Shown in pieces: positions 1-8,405 of a stretch of DNA of 46,835 nt (its first letter is position 1; each line of letters starts with the position of its first letter). Origin of the DNA: Mucilaginibacter empetricola (GTDB taxonomy: Bacteria; Bacteroidota; Bacteroidia; Sphingobacteriales; Sphingobacteriaceae); NCBI RefSeq assembly GCF_024808665.1, contig NZ_JANUBZ010000016.1, positions 43,501 through 90,335 on the forward strand, given 5' to 3'. The notes below the pieces were generated by a model that did not search any database, was not told the origin of the DNA, and saw only the letters and a program-made list of their open reading frames with translations. Position numbers and translations under genes: made by a program.

Positions 1-196
1 AAATTTGAAATCCAGGTTTCTACTATTTTTTAATGTGCGGATTTCAGATGTGCGGATGTGCAAATTTGAAATCCAGGTTTCTACTATTTTTTAATGTGCG
101 GATTTCAGATGTGCGGATGTGCAAATTTGAAATCCAGGTTTCTACTATTTTTTAATGTCCGAATTTCAGATATGCGGATGTGCAAATTTGAAATTC
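1..196. repeat. 61-base tandem repeat, about 3.2 copies
   Basis: Three consecutive units start at 1, 62 and 123, and a partial fourth starts at 184. The first two units are essentially identical; the third has a few substitutions (for example ATGTCCG for ATGTGCG, and ATATGCGG for ATGTGCGG). Each unit carries GTGCGGAT-type words and ends with GTGCAAATTTGAAA. The array runs off the left edge, so its full size is unknown. It lies directly downstream of the four-helix-bundle gene. There are no unique spacers, so this is not a CRISPR array. Confidence 0.95.
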
Positions 197-202
197 CAAT
201 CT

Positions 203-547
203 CTATTTCTTTGTTGTTGAAATTATCTTTCCCAGTATCTTAATAATCGATTGAACATCATCAAGCATATCCTGTTCAAACGGATAACTTGCAGCATGCT
301 TGCATAATTTCAACCAATACTCGGTTTCTTCTGCCTCTTTATAAGCTATTTTACATTTATGTCTAAAATCATCTTTGCTTTCTGCTCCTTGTGCCTCACT
401 AACATTTGCTCTGACCGAAGTGCCACTTCTAAAAAGCTGATTTGCCATATTGAATTTTCTTTTTGCTTCAAGAATCTCGGTAAAAGCAATAATTTTCAAA
501 GAAAAATTGAATGTTAAATCAACTATCAAATTTGGCTTTTCGCTCAT
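203..547 (-). CDS. Four-helix-bundle protein (S23 / 23S rRNA intervening-sequence family)
   Basis: A 114-residue, all-helical, charged protein. It matches the four-helix-bundle family first known from intervening sequences in bacterial 23S rRNA genes, also related to the Avd protein of diversity-generating retroelements. Family-type words include LFRSGTSVRANVSEAQGA near residues 39-56 and the EAEETEYWLKL helix. Function is not established for the free-standing form; RNA or DNA binding is the usual suggestion. It lies 124 bases after murE on the same strand, inside what should be the dcw operon, and is bounded on both sides by GCACAT/ATGTGC-type repeats. This suggests it arrived as a small element. 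The ATG at 547 gives the usual family length. Confidence 0.85.
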   Translation of the reverse strand: MSEKPNLIVDLTFNFSLKIIAFTEILEAKRKFNMANQLFRSGTSVRANVSEAQGAESKDDFRHKCKIAYKEAEETEYWLKLCKHAASYPFEQDMLDDVQSIIKILGKIISTTKK

Positions 548-549
548 TT

Positions 550-671
550 TCTATTTTTTCATTTATTTATCAATTGTCTCATCCCCCACATCAATCATCC
601 GCACATCTACACATTAGCATATCTACACATCTATCATCCGCACATATTTGCACATTCGCACATTTACACAT
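550..671. repeat. Short GCACAT/ACACATCT repeat tract between murE and the S23 gene
   Basis: A low-complexity stretch in which words such as CCGCACAT, CTACACAT, TTTGCACATT and TTACACATCT recur. It is rich in the reverse complement of the words in the array at 1-196, so the S23 gene is enclosed by two tracts in opposite orientation. The tract runs directly into the murE stop codon (672-674). No promoter or terminator is recognisable in it. Confidence 0.75.
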
Positions 672-2132
672 CTATGCCAGATCGCCAAAAACGTTTGTTA
701 ATTCTTCCATATCGTCGAAGTGGCTACGCACTCCTTTAACTTCCTGGTATTTCTCGTGCCCTTTACCGGCAACCAATACAATATCGCCCGGTTTAGCTAG
801 CATGCACGCTGTTTTGATAGCTTCGCGCCTGTCGACTATGCTGAGCGTAAATCGTTTAAATGCCGGATCAATACCTTCTTCCATGTCTTTAATAATCTGC
901 GCCGGATCTTCTGAACGTGGATTATCGGACGTTAGAATTACCCTGTCACTCCACTCGCAGGCAGTTTTTGCCATAATAGGGCGCTTGGTTTTGTCTCTGT
1001 CGCCACCGCAGCCAATTACAGTTATTACTTTCTCGTTGCCTTTGCGGATATCATGAATGGTGCTCAATATGTTTTGAACTGCATCCGGCGAGTGCGCATA
1101 ATCCACAATACCTATAATTTTGTTTGGTGAAACGATATAGTCAAAACGCCCCCTGGCCCCGGTAAGCTTACTTAAGCTGGTTAGTATGGCCGTTTTATCT
1201 TGCTCTAATAGCATCGCGGTAGCATAAACCGCCAATAAATTATAAGCATTGAACGTACCCACCATTTTAAACCAAACTTCATCACTATCAATCTGTAGCA
1301 ATAGGCCTTCAAACTGATTTTCGAGTATGCGGGCTTTATAGTCGGCCATACTTTTAAGTCCGTATGATTTTTTATGGGCTTTTGTATTTTGCAGCATCAC
1401 ACTGCCATTCTTATCGTCAATATTGGTTAAAGCGAATGCATTGGCAGGTAGTTCATCAAAAAATGTCTTTTTGGCTTTTAGATACTCCGCAAAGGTTTTA
1501 TGATAATCCAAATGATCGTGGGTCAGGTTGGAAAATATTCCACCTGTGAACGATAACCCAACAATACGATGTTGGGCAATAGCGTGTGAGCTTACTTCCA
1601 TAAAGCAGTAGTCACAGCCCTTTTCTACCATCTCACTTAATAACTTGTTCAGTTCTACCGGATCAGGTGTAGTATGCGTGGCCGGGATTATTTCACCGTT
1701 GATCTGATTTTCTACAGTTGATAATAAACCACATTTGTAACCCAAATCAGAAAATAATTTATAAAGCAGGGTTGCAATAGTTGTTTTACCATTGGTACCT
1801 GTAACCCCTATCAGTTTTAATTTGGCTGATGGATTATCATAAAAATTAGCGGATACAATACCCAATGCGACCGACGAATCGGCAACCATTAAAAAATCAA
1901 CTTCACCGGTAACCCTCGAAGGTAATTCTTCACAAATTACCGCAACTGCGCCGTCATTTATTGCTTGTAAGATATAATCGTGCCCATCAACAACTGTCCC
2001 TTTTACTGCCACAAATAGCGACCCGGGAATAACTCTTCTCGAATCAAAAACGATGGCTGTAATTTCTATGTCGGCACTCCCCTGTAATTCAGTGAATGCA
2101 AGCCCCTCAATTATATCGCTTAAATACTTCAT
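672..2132 (-). CDS. murE: UDP-N-acetylmuramoyl-L-alanyl-D-glutamate--2,6-diaminopimelate ligase
   Basis: Cytoplasmic Mur ligase that adds the third peptide residue to UDP-MurNAc-L-Ala-D-Glu with ATP. The 486 residues show the N-terminal nucleotide-sugar domain (1-100), the ATP P-loop GVTGTNGKTT (109-118), the carbamylated-lysine region around 219-222 (LKAKK), and DNPR at 403-406. DNPR is the motif that selects meso-diaminopimelate over lysine. The start at 2132 overlaps the ftsI stop by four bases (ATGA), so translation is probably coupled. The stop codon TAG at 672-674 is part of a repeat tract shared with the flanks of the S23 gene, so the original C-terminus or stop may have been altered slightly. 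Confidence 0.97.
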   Translation of the reverse strand: MKYLSDIIEGLAFTELQGSADIEITAIVFDSRRVIPGSLFVAVKGTVVDGHDYILQAINDGAVAVICEELPSRVTGEVDFLMVADSSVALGIVSANFYDNPSAKLKLIGVTGTNGKTTIATLLYKLFSDLGYKCGLLSTVENQINGEIIPATHTTPDPVELNKLLSEMVEKGCDYCFMEVSSHAIAQHRIVGLSFTGGIFSNLTHDHLDYHKTFAEYLKAKKTFFDELPANAFALTNIDDKNGSVMLQNTKAHKKSYGLKSMADYKARILENQFEGLLLQIDSDEVWFKMVGTFNAYNLLAVYATAMLLEQDKTAILTSLSKLTGARGRFDYIVSPNKIIGIVDYAHSPDAVQNILSTIHDIRKGNEKVITVIGCGGDRDKTKRPIMAKTACEWSDRVILTSDNPRSEDPAQIIKDMEEGIDPAFKRFTLSIVDRREAIKTACMLAKPGDIVLVAGKGHEKYQEVKGVRSHFDDMEELTNVFGDLA

Positions 2133-4252
2133 TGCAATTCAATTATTATTTTTGATCCTTTTGGAATTGTACTCCCCCCTGTTACCGACTGACTGATTAC
2201 CGATCCGCTACCCTTGGCAGAAACTTTATAACCGGCATTACCAAGCATAAACAATGCATCACTTAATCCCATACCAATTACAGACGGCACTACGCCGCTT
2301 TTGTAATTAATATCTTCATATGCAATACCGTTGCTGGTATCTACGCTATTGGTGTTGTTTGATGCATAAAGGGGTTTAACACCCAGTTTGCCATATACTT
2401 GCTTAAGTGCCTTAGGATTACCACTTTTAATTTTAGGCAGATTGGTATTACCTACATAGTGAATTGGTGCCGCCTGATTGATCTCCAAATCGCTGGCATA
2501 CACTCTATCTGCAATCTCCCTAAAAACAGGACCAGCAACCCAAGCCGCCAGGTATGAACCTTGTGTTGGGTGATTGATTACCACAATCATTGAATATTTA
2601 GGGTGATTAGCCGGAAAATATCCGCAGAATGATGCCTGGTAAGTTTTATTTGTACCATTGCCATAGCCGCCAGCCCCATTTGCAATTTGTGCCGTTCCGG
2701 TTTTACCGGCTACCGAATACAATGAATTTTTTATTACTGTTTTGCCTGTACCTTCTAACACAACACCTTCCAGCATACTTTTCATTTTACCCAGCGTTGC
2801 ATCAGAACAAACTTTTGGATTAATAACACGCGCCTGAAACTGCTCAACCGTATTACCCATCCGTTGAATTTCGCGCACAAATATTGGCGCAATCATTGTC
2901 CCATTATTGGCAACAGAGTTATACAGCGTAAGCATTTGTAACGGGGTCATCCTCATTTCGTAACCGTAAGCCATTTCGGGCAATGTTAATTTACTCCAGC
3001 TTCTGTTTGATGGGTTTTTTATAACAGGCTTTGCTTCACCTGGGATTTGCAATCCCAATCTTTCATTTAAGTGCAGCGCATACAGGTTGTCAGTAAACTG
3101 CCTTGGGTTATCACCATAGTGCGCTGTGATAAATTTCACAATAGCAACGTTTGATGATTCTTCAAAAGCTCTTTTGGCGGTCATTACATAATTACCTTCT
3201 TCAGCATCTTTAAAGGTTTTGAGCAGTTTGCCCTTATAATACATATTGTAGGTACCGTTCTCCGCATTAACCAGCGTATTGGTATCAATTTTATGCTGAT
3301 CAAAAGCGGTCATATAGCTTGCCAGTTTAAAGGTAGAACCCGGATCGGCAGCGTTGCTTATGGCGTAGTTATAATTCTCTTTATAATCACCATCTTTTGT
3401 TTTTGTAAAATTGGCAATGGCACGAATCTGTCCTGTTGCAACTTCCATCAGCACCACACAGCCATAATCAGCTTGGGTTTTTATCAATTGCTTTTTCAAA
3501 GCGTCCTGGGCTACATCCTGAAAATTAACATCGATAGTTGAAATAATATCAGCACCTTCTTTGGGTTCAATTTCTTCGTCGCCATTATTAACCGGCATCC
3601 AGGTACCGCCAGCCATACGCTGCATTAAACGTTTACCACTTTCACCATCTATATAACTTGCATAGGCTCCTTCCAAACCAACGGCATTTTTTACGTTATC
3701 ATTTTTATAGCCGATGGTGCGGGCAGCCAGTGTTCTGAATGGTAAAACGCGCTGGTTTTGTTCAACTGCTATCAGCCCTCCTTTGTATTTCCCCATATTG
3801 AAAATAGGAAACTTACGGATCTGCTTTAGCTCCTGGTAGGTTACTTTGCGCCTTATCAACTCATAACGCAAACTATCTTTTCGTGCATCACGAAGAATGC
3901 GGGAGTATTGTTTTGCTGTTTTATCGCCATAAAACTGAGAAAGCTTTAAAGCCAGGGAATCTACTTTTTCGTTAAACACAGTTTCGTCCACAATGCCGGG
4001 CGCCAGCATATCCATATGCAACTCATATTCAGGAACCGAAGTAGCCAGCAAGCTCATATCATTCGAAAAAATATTACCACGGGCAGCCTCAACCGTTTGA
4101 TAGCGGGTTGACAATGTAGTAGCCATAGCTCTCCATTTTTTCCCCTGTATAACTTGCACGCGGTACAGCTGCACTACAACGGCCCCGGCAAACAGCATAA
4201 CCAGCCCAAATGCCAGGTAAATTCTTACCAGTATGTTTGTTCTAATGCTCAT
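2129..4252 (-). CDS. ftsI: Penicillin-binding protein 2/3-type transpeptidase (FtsI/SpoVD) with PASTA domain
   Basis: Septal peptidoglycan transpeptidase, 707 residues. One membrane helix near 10-30 is followed by the dimerisation domain and the transpeptidase domain. The three active-site motifs are visible: STFK at 306-309 (serine nucleophile), SSN at 366-368 and KTG at 517-519. A C-terminal PASTA domain occupies about 650-707 (starting VPSVIGMGLSDA). Such a tail is regular in Bacteroidota FtsI and absent from E. coli FtsI. It overlaps ftsL-like upstream by 11 bases and murE downstream by 4, as in a tightly coupled dcw operon. Confidence 0.96.
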   Translation of the reverse strand: MSIRTNILVRIYLAFGLVMLFAGAVVVQLYRVQVIQGKKWRAMATTLSTRYQTVEAARGNIFSNDMSLLATSVPEYELHMDMLAPGIVDETVFNEKVDSLALKLSQFYGDKTAKQYSRILRDARKDSLRYELIRRKVTYQELKQIRKFPIFNMGKYKGGLIAVEQNQRVLPFRTLAARTIGYKNDNVKNAVGLEGAYASYIDGESGKRLMQRMAGGTWMPVNNGDEEIEPKEGADIISTIDVNFQDVAQDALKKQLIKTQADYGCVVLMEVATGQIRAIANFTKTKDGDYKENYNYAISNAADPGSTFKLASYMTAFDQHKIDTNTLVNAENGTYNMYYKGKLLKTFKDAEEGNYVMTAKRAFEESSNVAIVKFITAHYGDNPRQFTDNLYALHLNERLGLQIPGEAKPVIKNPSNRSWSKLTLPEMAYGYEMRMTPLQMLTLYNSVANNGTMIAPIFVREIQRMGNTVEQFQARVINPKVCSDATLGKMKSMLEGVVLEGTGKTVIKNSLYSVAGKTGTAQIANGAGGYGNGTNKTYQASFCGYFPANHPKYSMIVVINHPTQGSYLAAWVAGPVFREIADRVYASDLEINQAAPIHYVGNTNLPKIKSGNPKALKQVYGKLGVKPLYASNNTNSVDTSNGIAYEDINYKSGVVPSVIGMGLSDALFMLGNAGYKVSAKGSGSVISQSVTGGSTIPKGSKIIIELQ

Positions 4253-4655
4253 CTTTTACCTCCTCGTCTGCTACAATTTTTTGCGGCGGCTGCATTGATT
4301 CTTTTATCCCCAGGGTATCAGCACGCTTGGCCACTTGTGTAAGGGTGCTTTTAAAGGCCAAATCAGCTTTGGCGGTTTTATACTCCCAGCTTAATTCTTT
4401 TACTTCTTTAGTTATTTTATCAATATCACGGATATTTTTTTCGGCCAAATGCCTGTTGGCGATGTAAATCATCCCTAAAAGCGACAAAAACAAAACAAAG
4501 GGCAATGCCTTTGTTGCTCTATCTGCGGTAATAAAGCCTTTTGTAAAAAGCTGCGTTAAGAAATTATCAGAAAACTCCTTTTCGGGTTTTTCTTCAACTA
4601 CAAGCTTCTTCTCCGCTTCTTCCTCCTCTATTTGTGTGCGTAGCCTATTAGTCAT
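4242..4655 (-). CDS. ftsL: FtsL-like cell division protein
   Basis: A 137-residue bitopic protein: charged N-terminus rich in glutamate and lysine (1-30), one membrane helix at about 50-67, then a heptad-like segment (70-115) that could form the FtsL/DivIC-type coiled coil. Sequence alone gives weak similarity to proteobacterial FtsL. The assignment rests on position between rsmH and ftsI, the size and the topology, which match the Bacteroidota FtsL-like family. It would bridge FtsI and the FtsQ-type scaffold at the septum. It overlaps rsmH by 4 bases and ftsI by 11. Confidence 0.85.
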   Translation of the reverse strand: MTNRLRTQIEEEEAEKKLVVEEKPEKEFSDNFLTQLFTKGFITADRATKALPFVLFLSLLGMIYIANRHLAEKNIRDIDKITKEVKELSWEYKTAKADLAFKSTLTQVAKRADTLGIKESMQPPQKIVADEEVKDEH

Positions 4656-5554
4656 TTCTTAATCGCTATTCTTAATTTAGCGCTCCGTGCCCTGTTATTT
4701 TCATTTATTTCCTGTTCTGATGCTGTAATTACGCCTCTGCTAACGGTATCAAAAGGCTTATTGTCGTTGCCGTATAAATCTTTTTCTACCTCACCACTAA
4801 ATTTGCCTTTGGCTATAAAATTCTTTACCAGCCTGTCTTCTAACGAATGATAAGACATCACTACCAACCTGCCACCCGAAACCAACACTTCTGCCGATTG
4901 CATTAAAAAATCTTTCAACGCCTCCAGTTCCTGGTTCACTTCAATGCGCAGCGCCTGGAAAACCTGAGCCAGGTATTTATTCTCTTTTCCCTTGGGGATA
5001 CGATTGGCAATCACGTTTTTCAAATCCGCTACCGTAACTATTGGCGTATTTAAGCGCGACGTTACAATAGTATTTGCCAGCGATTTAGCATTTTGTATTT
5101 CGCCGTATATTCCAAAAATCCGGTGCAGCTCTGCTTCCGAATAATTATTTATTACATCCTTCGCGCTCAATTCCGATTCCTGATTCATGCGCATATCCAA
5201 CTCTGCGTCAAAGCGGATAGAAAAACCACGTTCGGCCTGATCAAACTGATAGGAAGAAACACCCAAATCGGCTAAAATCCCGTCTACCGGAATCGCATCG
5301 TGTAAGCGACAAAAGTTTTTAAGAAAACGGAAATTCTGATCGACAAAAACAAAACGATCATCCTCAATAATATTTTGCCTCGCATCAGCATCCTGATCAA
5401 ACGCTAATAATCTTCCATCTTTATTCAGATGTTTCAATATTTCGCGCGAGTGACCGCCTCCGCCAAAAGTTACATCCACATAAGTACCATTTGGCTTTAT
5501 GTTTAAAGCCTCAATGCACTCATTCAGCATTACTGGAGTATGGTATTCGCTCAT
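4652..5554 (-). CDS. rsmH: 16S rRNA (cytosine(1402)-N(4))-methyltransferase
   Basis: A 300-residue class I SAM-dependent methyltransferase that modifies C1402 of 16S rRNA. It shows the family N-terminus (YHTPVMLNE), the SAM-binding loop VTFGGGGHS at about 28-36, GILADLGVSS around 92-101, and the C-terminal MSYHSLEDRLVK and RARSAKLRIA segments. Length is typical. The start overlaps the mraZ stop by four bases, and the stop overlaps the ftsL-like start by four. Confidence 0.97.
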   Translation of the reverse strand: MSEYHTPVMLNECIEALNIKPNGTYVDVTFGGGGHSREILKHLNKDGRLLAFDQDADARQNIIEDDRFVFVDQNFRFLKNFCRLHDAIPVDGILADLGVSSYQFDQAERGFSIRFDAELDMRMNQESELSAKDVINNYSEAELHRIFGIYGEIQNAKSLANTIVTSRLNTPIVTVADLKNVIANRIPKGKENKYLAQVFQALRIEVNQELEALKDFLMQSAEVLVSGGRLVVMSYHSLEDRLVKNFIAKGKFSGEVEKDLYGNDNKPFDTVSRGVITASEQEINENNRARSAKLRIAIKK

Positions 5555-6015
5555 ATGGTTTCACCCTTTCTTTTGTCGCCCATCACTTCTTCGGCCAATG
5601 CGGCAAAGTTTTCCGGTTCACTATCAATCATTGCATCGTATGCTGCCTTATCCCAAACTTCAATTTTATTAATCTGGCAGGTTAACACTGCGTCAGCTTT
5701 AATATTTGCATAGTCCAGCAACGACTGTGGTAAATTCACCCTACCTGCAGCATCAAGCGTTAACTCGGTAGCGCCACGGGTAAAATAACGGATGAACTCT
5801 ATGTTTTTGCTTTCGTATTGATTAAGTTTGCTGAGTTCGTCAAGCTTTTTGTCCCATTCCTTTTTGGTGTAAATAACAAGATACTTTTTAAAGCCACGAT
5901 TGATCACAAGGCCCTCACTTTCAGCTTCAGGAAGCTTTTTTTTGAGGCCCGCAGGGATCATCATTCGCCCTTTGTTATCTAATTTACACTCAAACTCGCC
6001 GGTTAAATGGGACAT
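5551..6015 (-). CDS. mraZ: Transcriptional regulator MraZ
   Basis: A 154-residue protein with two AbrB-like SpoVT/MraZ domains (about 5-55 and 80-125). It carries the typical first-domain segment LDNKGRMMIPAGLKKKL and a second-domain DAAGRVNLPQSL. MraZ is the first gene of the dcw cluster and represses its own operon by binding short direct repeats. Such repeats are visible 45-75 bases upstream (6059-6090). Confidence 0.97.
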   Translation of the reverse strand: MSHLTGEFECKLDNKGRMMIPAGLKKKLPEAESEGLVINRGFKKYLVIYTKKEWDKKLDELSKLNQYESKNIEFIRYFTRGATELTLDAAGRVNLPQSLLDYANIKADAVLTCQINKIEVWDKAAYDAMIDSEPENFAALAEEVMGDKRKGETI

Positions 6016-6058
6016 TTTAAAACTTTGGCATTAATTGTAATGTAAAATTAAGGTTCTT

Positions 6059-6090
6059 CTACCACTTTCTACCACTTTCTACCACTAAAG
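6059..6090 (-). promoter_or_regulatory. MraZ operator: three direct repeats at 10-base spacing
   Basis: Read on the minus strand, (A/T)AGTGGTAGAA occurs three times in succession with a period of exactly ten bases. Known MraZ sites are direct repeats at helical-turn spacing: TGGGN boxes in E. coli and AAAGTG boxes in mollicutes. AAAGTGGT here fits the latter well. A TAACTTTA word at 6086-6093 (minus strand) resembles the Bacteroidota -7 element (TAnnTTTG) and overlaps the first box, which would suit repression. That promoter placement is tentative. Confidence 0.85.
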
Positions 6091-6212
6091 TTATTAACAC
6101 TTGTGCAATAGCTGTGTGGATTATATTTTGCATCTATCACCGTCCAAAAAAATAAAAATTAAATCGTTTTTAATTTTACAATCATCTAATTTTAAGCGAA
6201 TTATAAAATAAA

Positions 6213-6491
6213 ATGATTCCAATAAAGCTTAATAAAACCCTTCAACTTGCGGTGGAGAATTGTGGTAAAAAGCACCGTTTAATAGTTTATAACAACGGCG
6301 TGGAAAACGTTTGCCGCAAAGAAAGCGTCGGTAAGCTCCGGCAGTTTATCGTTTCGGATGAAAAAACACTGTTTGGTGGGAGATTGCGATTACATAAAAA
6401 TATTGCAGGCATTGCAATTGAAGTAAAAGGCAAAATTGAAGGGATTATTAAGGTGGATGACTTCTTAAAACTTCTTTCGGATGCGTTATAA
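6213..6491 (+). CDS. Small hypothetical protein
   Basis: A 92-residue protein I do not recognise. It is rich in lysine and valine, has no signal peptide or membrane helix, and looks like a small alpha/beta domain (strand-rich 20-75, helix at the end). It is divergent from mraZ, sharing a 197-base intergenic region with the MraZ operator. The ATG at 6213 is the only plausible start and follows an A-rich leader. A palindrome just after the stop supports this being a complete transcription unit. Confidence 0.6.
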   Translation: MIPIKLNKTLQLAVENCGKKHRLIVYNNGVENVCRKESVGKLRQFIVSDEKTLFGGRLRLHKNIAGIAIEVKGKIEGIIKVDDFLKLLSDAL

Positions 6492-6499
6492 ATCTATAA

Positions 6500-6520
6500 C
6501 GATGGGTTTAAAACCCATCG
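6500..6520. terminator. Perfect short palindrome after the small gene
   Basis: Arms CGATGGGTTT (6500-6509) and AAACCCATCG (6511-6520) are exact complements around one base. It lies 9 bases after the stop of the small hypothetical gene. There is no clear T tract, so this may be a terminator-like hairpin or one copy of a dispersed palindrome. Confidence 0.5.
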
Positions 6521-6598
6521 CTATGATGCATGTTTCGGAACATTTTTGAAATCCACCGTGCAATTAGTATGTTTAGGGCTTGTAACTGATCATATAAA

Positions 6599-8179
6599 AT
6601 GCAATCTTTCTCAAATCCTCGCATCCCGAAATTAAAAGCTGTTTTTATTTCACTTTGTTTATTGACTCCCGGCATAAGCGCTTATTCGCAAGTAATTACG
6701 CCCGATTCTGTAGACCGTCTGGTTAACAGAACCCTAAAAACTTTTGATGTACCGGGCATTGCTGTTGCCATTATAAAAGATGATAAAATAGTTTATGAAA
6801 AAGGCTACGGAGTACGTTCTGTAAACACCGGTAAAAAAGTTGACGAGAACACGCTATTCGGAATAGCTTCAAACAGTAAAGCTTTCACCGTTGCGGCATT
6901 AGGTATTTTGGCCGACGAGGGGAAATTGAAACTTGATGATAAGGTTACTGATTATATCCCCGAATTTAAATTGTATGATCCTTACGTAACTGCCGAATTT
7001 ACCATAAGAGATTTGCTAACCCATCGTAGTGGCCTTGGGCTTGGCGCAGGTGATCTGATGGACTGGCCCGATTCGACGGATTTTACGATGAGCGATGTGA
7101 TTCATAATCTGCGTTATTTAAAACCGGTATCGAGTTTTAGAAGCAAGTATGATTATGATAACCAATTATATAAAGTGGCCGGCGAAATAGTTAAAAGAGT
7201 ATCGGGAATGAGTTGGGAAGATTTTGTGGAAAGCCGCATTATGAAACCATTACAAATGACGCATAGTGTAGCTGCTTATCAACGACTGAAGGATTTTAGC
7301 GACGTTGCCGATGCACACGCCCCGGTAGATGGTAAGGTCTTAGTAATACCACGCTTCATAGCTGGTACAGGAGATGCAGCGGCAGGAATTTACTCCAGCG
7401 TAGCTGAACTGAGCAAATGGGTTATTGTTCAAATGAATGAGGGTAAATATGGTGATAGCTCGCACCTGTTCAGCGAAGCCATACACAGGGAAATGTGGTC
7501 GCCACAAACTATAATACCAACCCCGGCTAAAAATTATTATAACACACATTTCACTGCATATGGCCTGGGCTTTGTTTTGTCGGATGTGAAGGGATATAAA
7601 GAAGTTAACCACACCGGCGGTATTGACGGCATGGTAACCAAAATAACCATGCTGCCCGAATTAAAGCTGGCTATTATTGTGTTAACCAACCAGGAATCGG
7701 GCGCGGCGTTTAGTGCTGTTACCAACCAGATTAAGGATAGCTATTTGGGCTTAAGCGGCAGGGATTGGGTGAAAGTGTATGCCGATAATGTAAAAGCCAG
7801 CAGTGACAATGCTGATAAAGTAACTTCGGCGGTATGGAAACAGGTTGAGGCACGGAAGCTTGATGCCGTAAAAACTGATTTAACGCCTTATACCGGCACT
7901 TATCGTGATAACTGGTTAGGAGACGCGGTAATCAGTTTAAAAGACGGACAGCTATGGATAAGCTGCAAGAGGTCACCCAAATTAAGCGGACAGGTATTGC
8001 CTTACATCGGTAATACATTTGTTATAAAATGGAACTACCGCAGCATGGAAGCCGATGCTTTTGCTATGTTTTCGCCGGATGAGAATGGAAAGCCTATTGG
8101 TATAAAAATGAAACCTGTATCGCCTTTGACCGACTTTAGCTTTGATTTCCAGGATCTGGATTTTCATAAGGTAAAATAG
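6599..8179 (+). CDS. Secreted serine hydrolase (beta-lactamase class C / D-Ala-D-Ala peptidase-like) with DUF3471-type tail
   Basis: A 526-residue protein with an N-terminal signal peptide (about 1-30). A PF00144-type domain follows with all three active-site motifs: SNSK at 91-94 (nucleophile Ser91), YDN at 186-188 and HTG at 338-340. The last ~110 residues match the strand-rich DUF3471-type domain common in Bacteroidota members. Substrate is uncertain: such enzymes include esterases, peptidases and aminohydrolases, and true beta-lactamase activity should not be assumed. It stands alone; the downstream gene is convergent. Confidence 0.88.
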   Translation: MQSFSNPRIPKLKAVFISLCLLTPGISAYSQVITPDSVDRLVNRTLKTFDVPGIAVAIIKDDKIVYEKGYGVRSVNTGKKVDENTLFGIASNSKAFTVAALGILADEGKLKLDDKVTDYIPEFKLYDPYVTAEFTIRDLLTHRSGLGLGAGDLMDWPDSTDFTMSDVIHNLRYLKPVSSFRSKYDYDNQLYKVAGEIVKRVSGMSWEDFVESRIMKPLQMTHSVAAYQRLKDFSDVADAHAPVDGKVLVIPRFIAGTGDAAAGIYSSVAELSKWVIVQMNEGKYGDSSHLFSEAIHREMWSPQTIIPTPAKNYYNTHFTAYGLGFVLSDVKGYKEVNHTGGIDGMVTKITMLPELKLAIIVLTNQESGAAFSAVTNQIKDSYLGLSGRDWVKVYADNVKASSDNADKVTSAVWKQVEARKLDAVKTDLTPYTGTYRDNWLGDAVISLKDGQLWISCKRSPKLSGQVLPYIGNTFVIKWNYRSMEADAFAMFSPDENGKPIGIKMKPVSPLTDFSFDFQDLDFHKVK

Positions 8180-8303
8180 GAAGACTTTTTTGTCTGAACT
8201 CGAATTAATGGAATTAAAGCATTAATAGAATTTAATTTTTATTAAACTGGAAGTCATATTTGAGCAAACAGATATGGTGAGTCGGGTTTTTTGATAAAAT
8301 ATC

Positions 8304-8383
8304 AAACTTACGAAGTTTTAAAACGGCGTAGCCCTCAATGAGGCCATTAAAACAAACAATATCGAATTAAACTTCGTAAGTTT
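8304..8383. terminator. Long inverted repeat between convergent genes
   Basis: A 15-base arm AAACTTACGAAGTTT (8304-8318) is perfectly complementary to 8369-8383. A second, GC-rich mini-hairpin (GCCCTCAATGAGGC, about 8331-8344) lies in the 50-base loop. The right arm is followed by T7. It sits between the convergent serine hydrolase and pentapeptide genes and can serve as a bidirectional terminator. The nested structure also fits a small non-coding mobile repeat. Confidence 0.65.
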
Positions 8384-8405
8384 TTTTGAATACAGATTAT
8401 ACAGA

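Noticed and set aside
1..196. CRISPR array
   Set aside because: Units are contiguous 61-base copies with no variable spacers and no cas genes nearby.
511..1056. 181-residue plus-strand open frame
   Set aside because: Antisense to murE and the repeat tract; low-complexity His/Ser run comes from GCACAT repeats.
6599..8179. Calling this gene a resistance beta-lactamase
   Set aside because: The motifs fit the broad PF00144 hydrolase group and a DUF3471-like tail is present; the sequence does not show drug hydrolysis.
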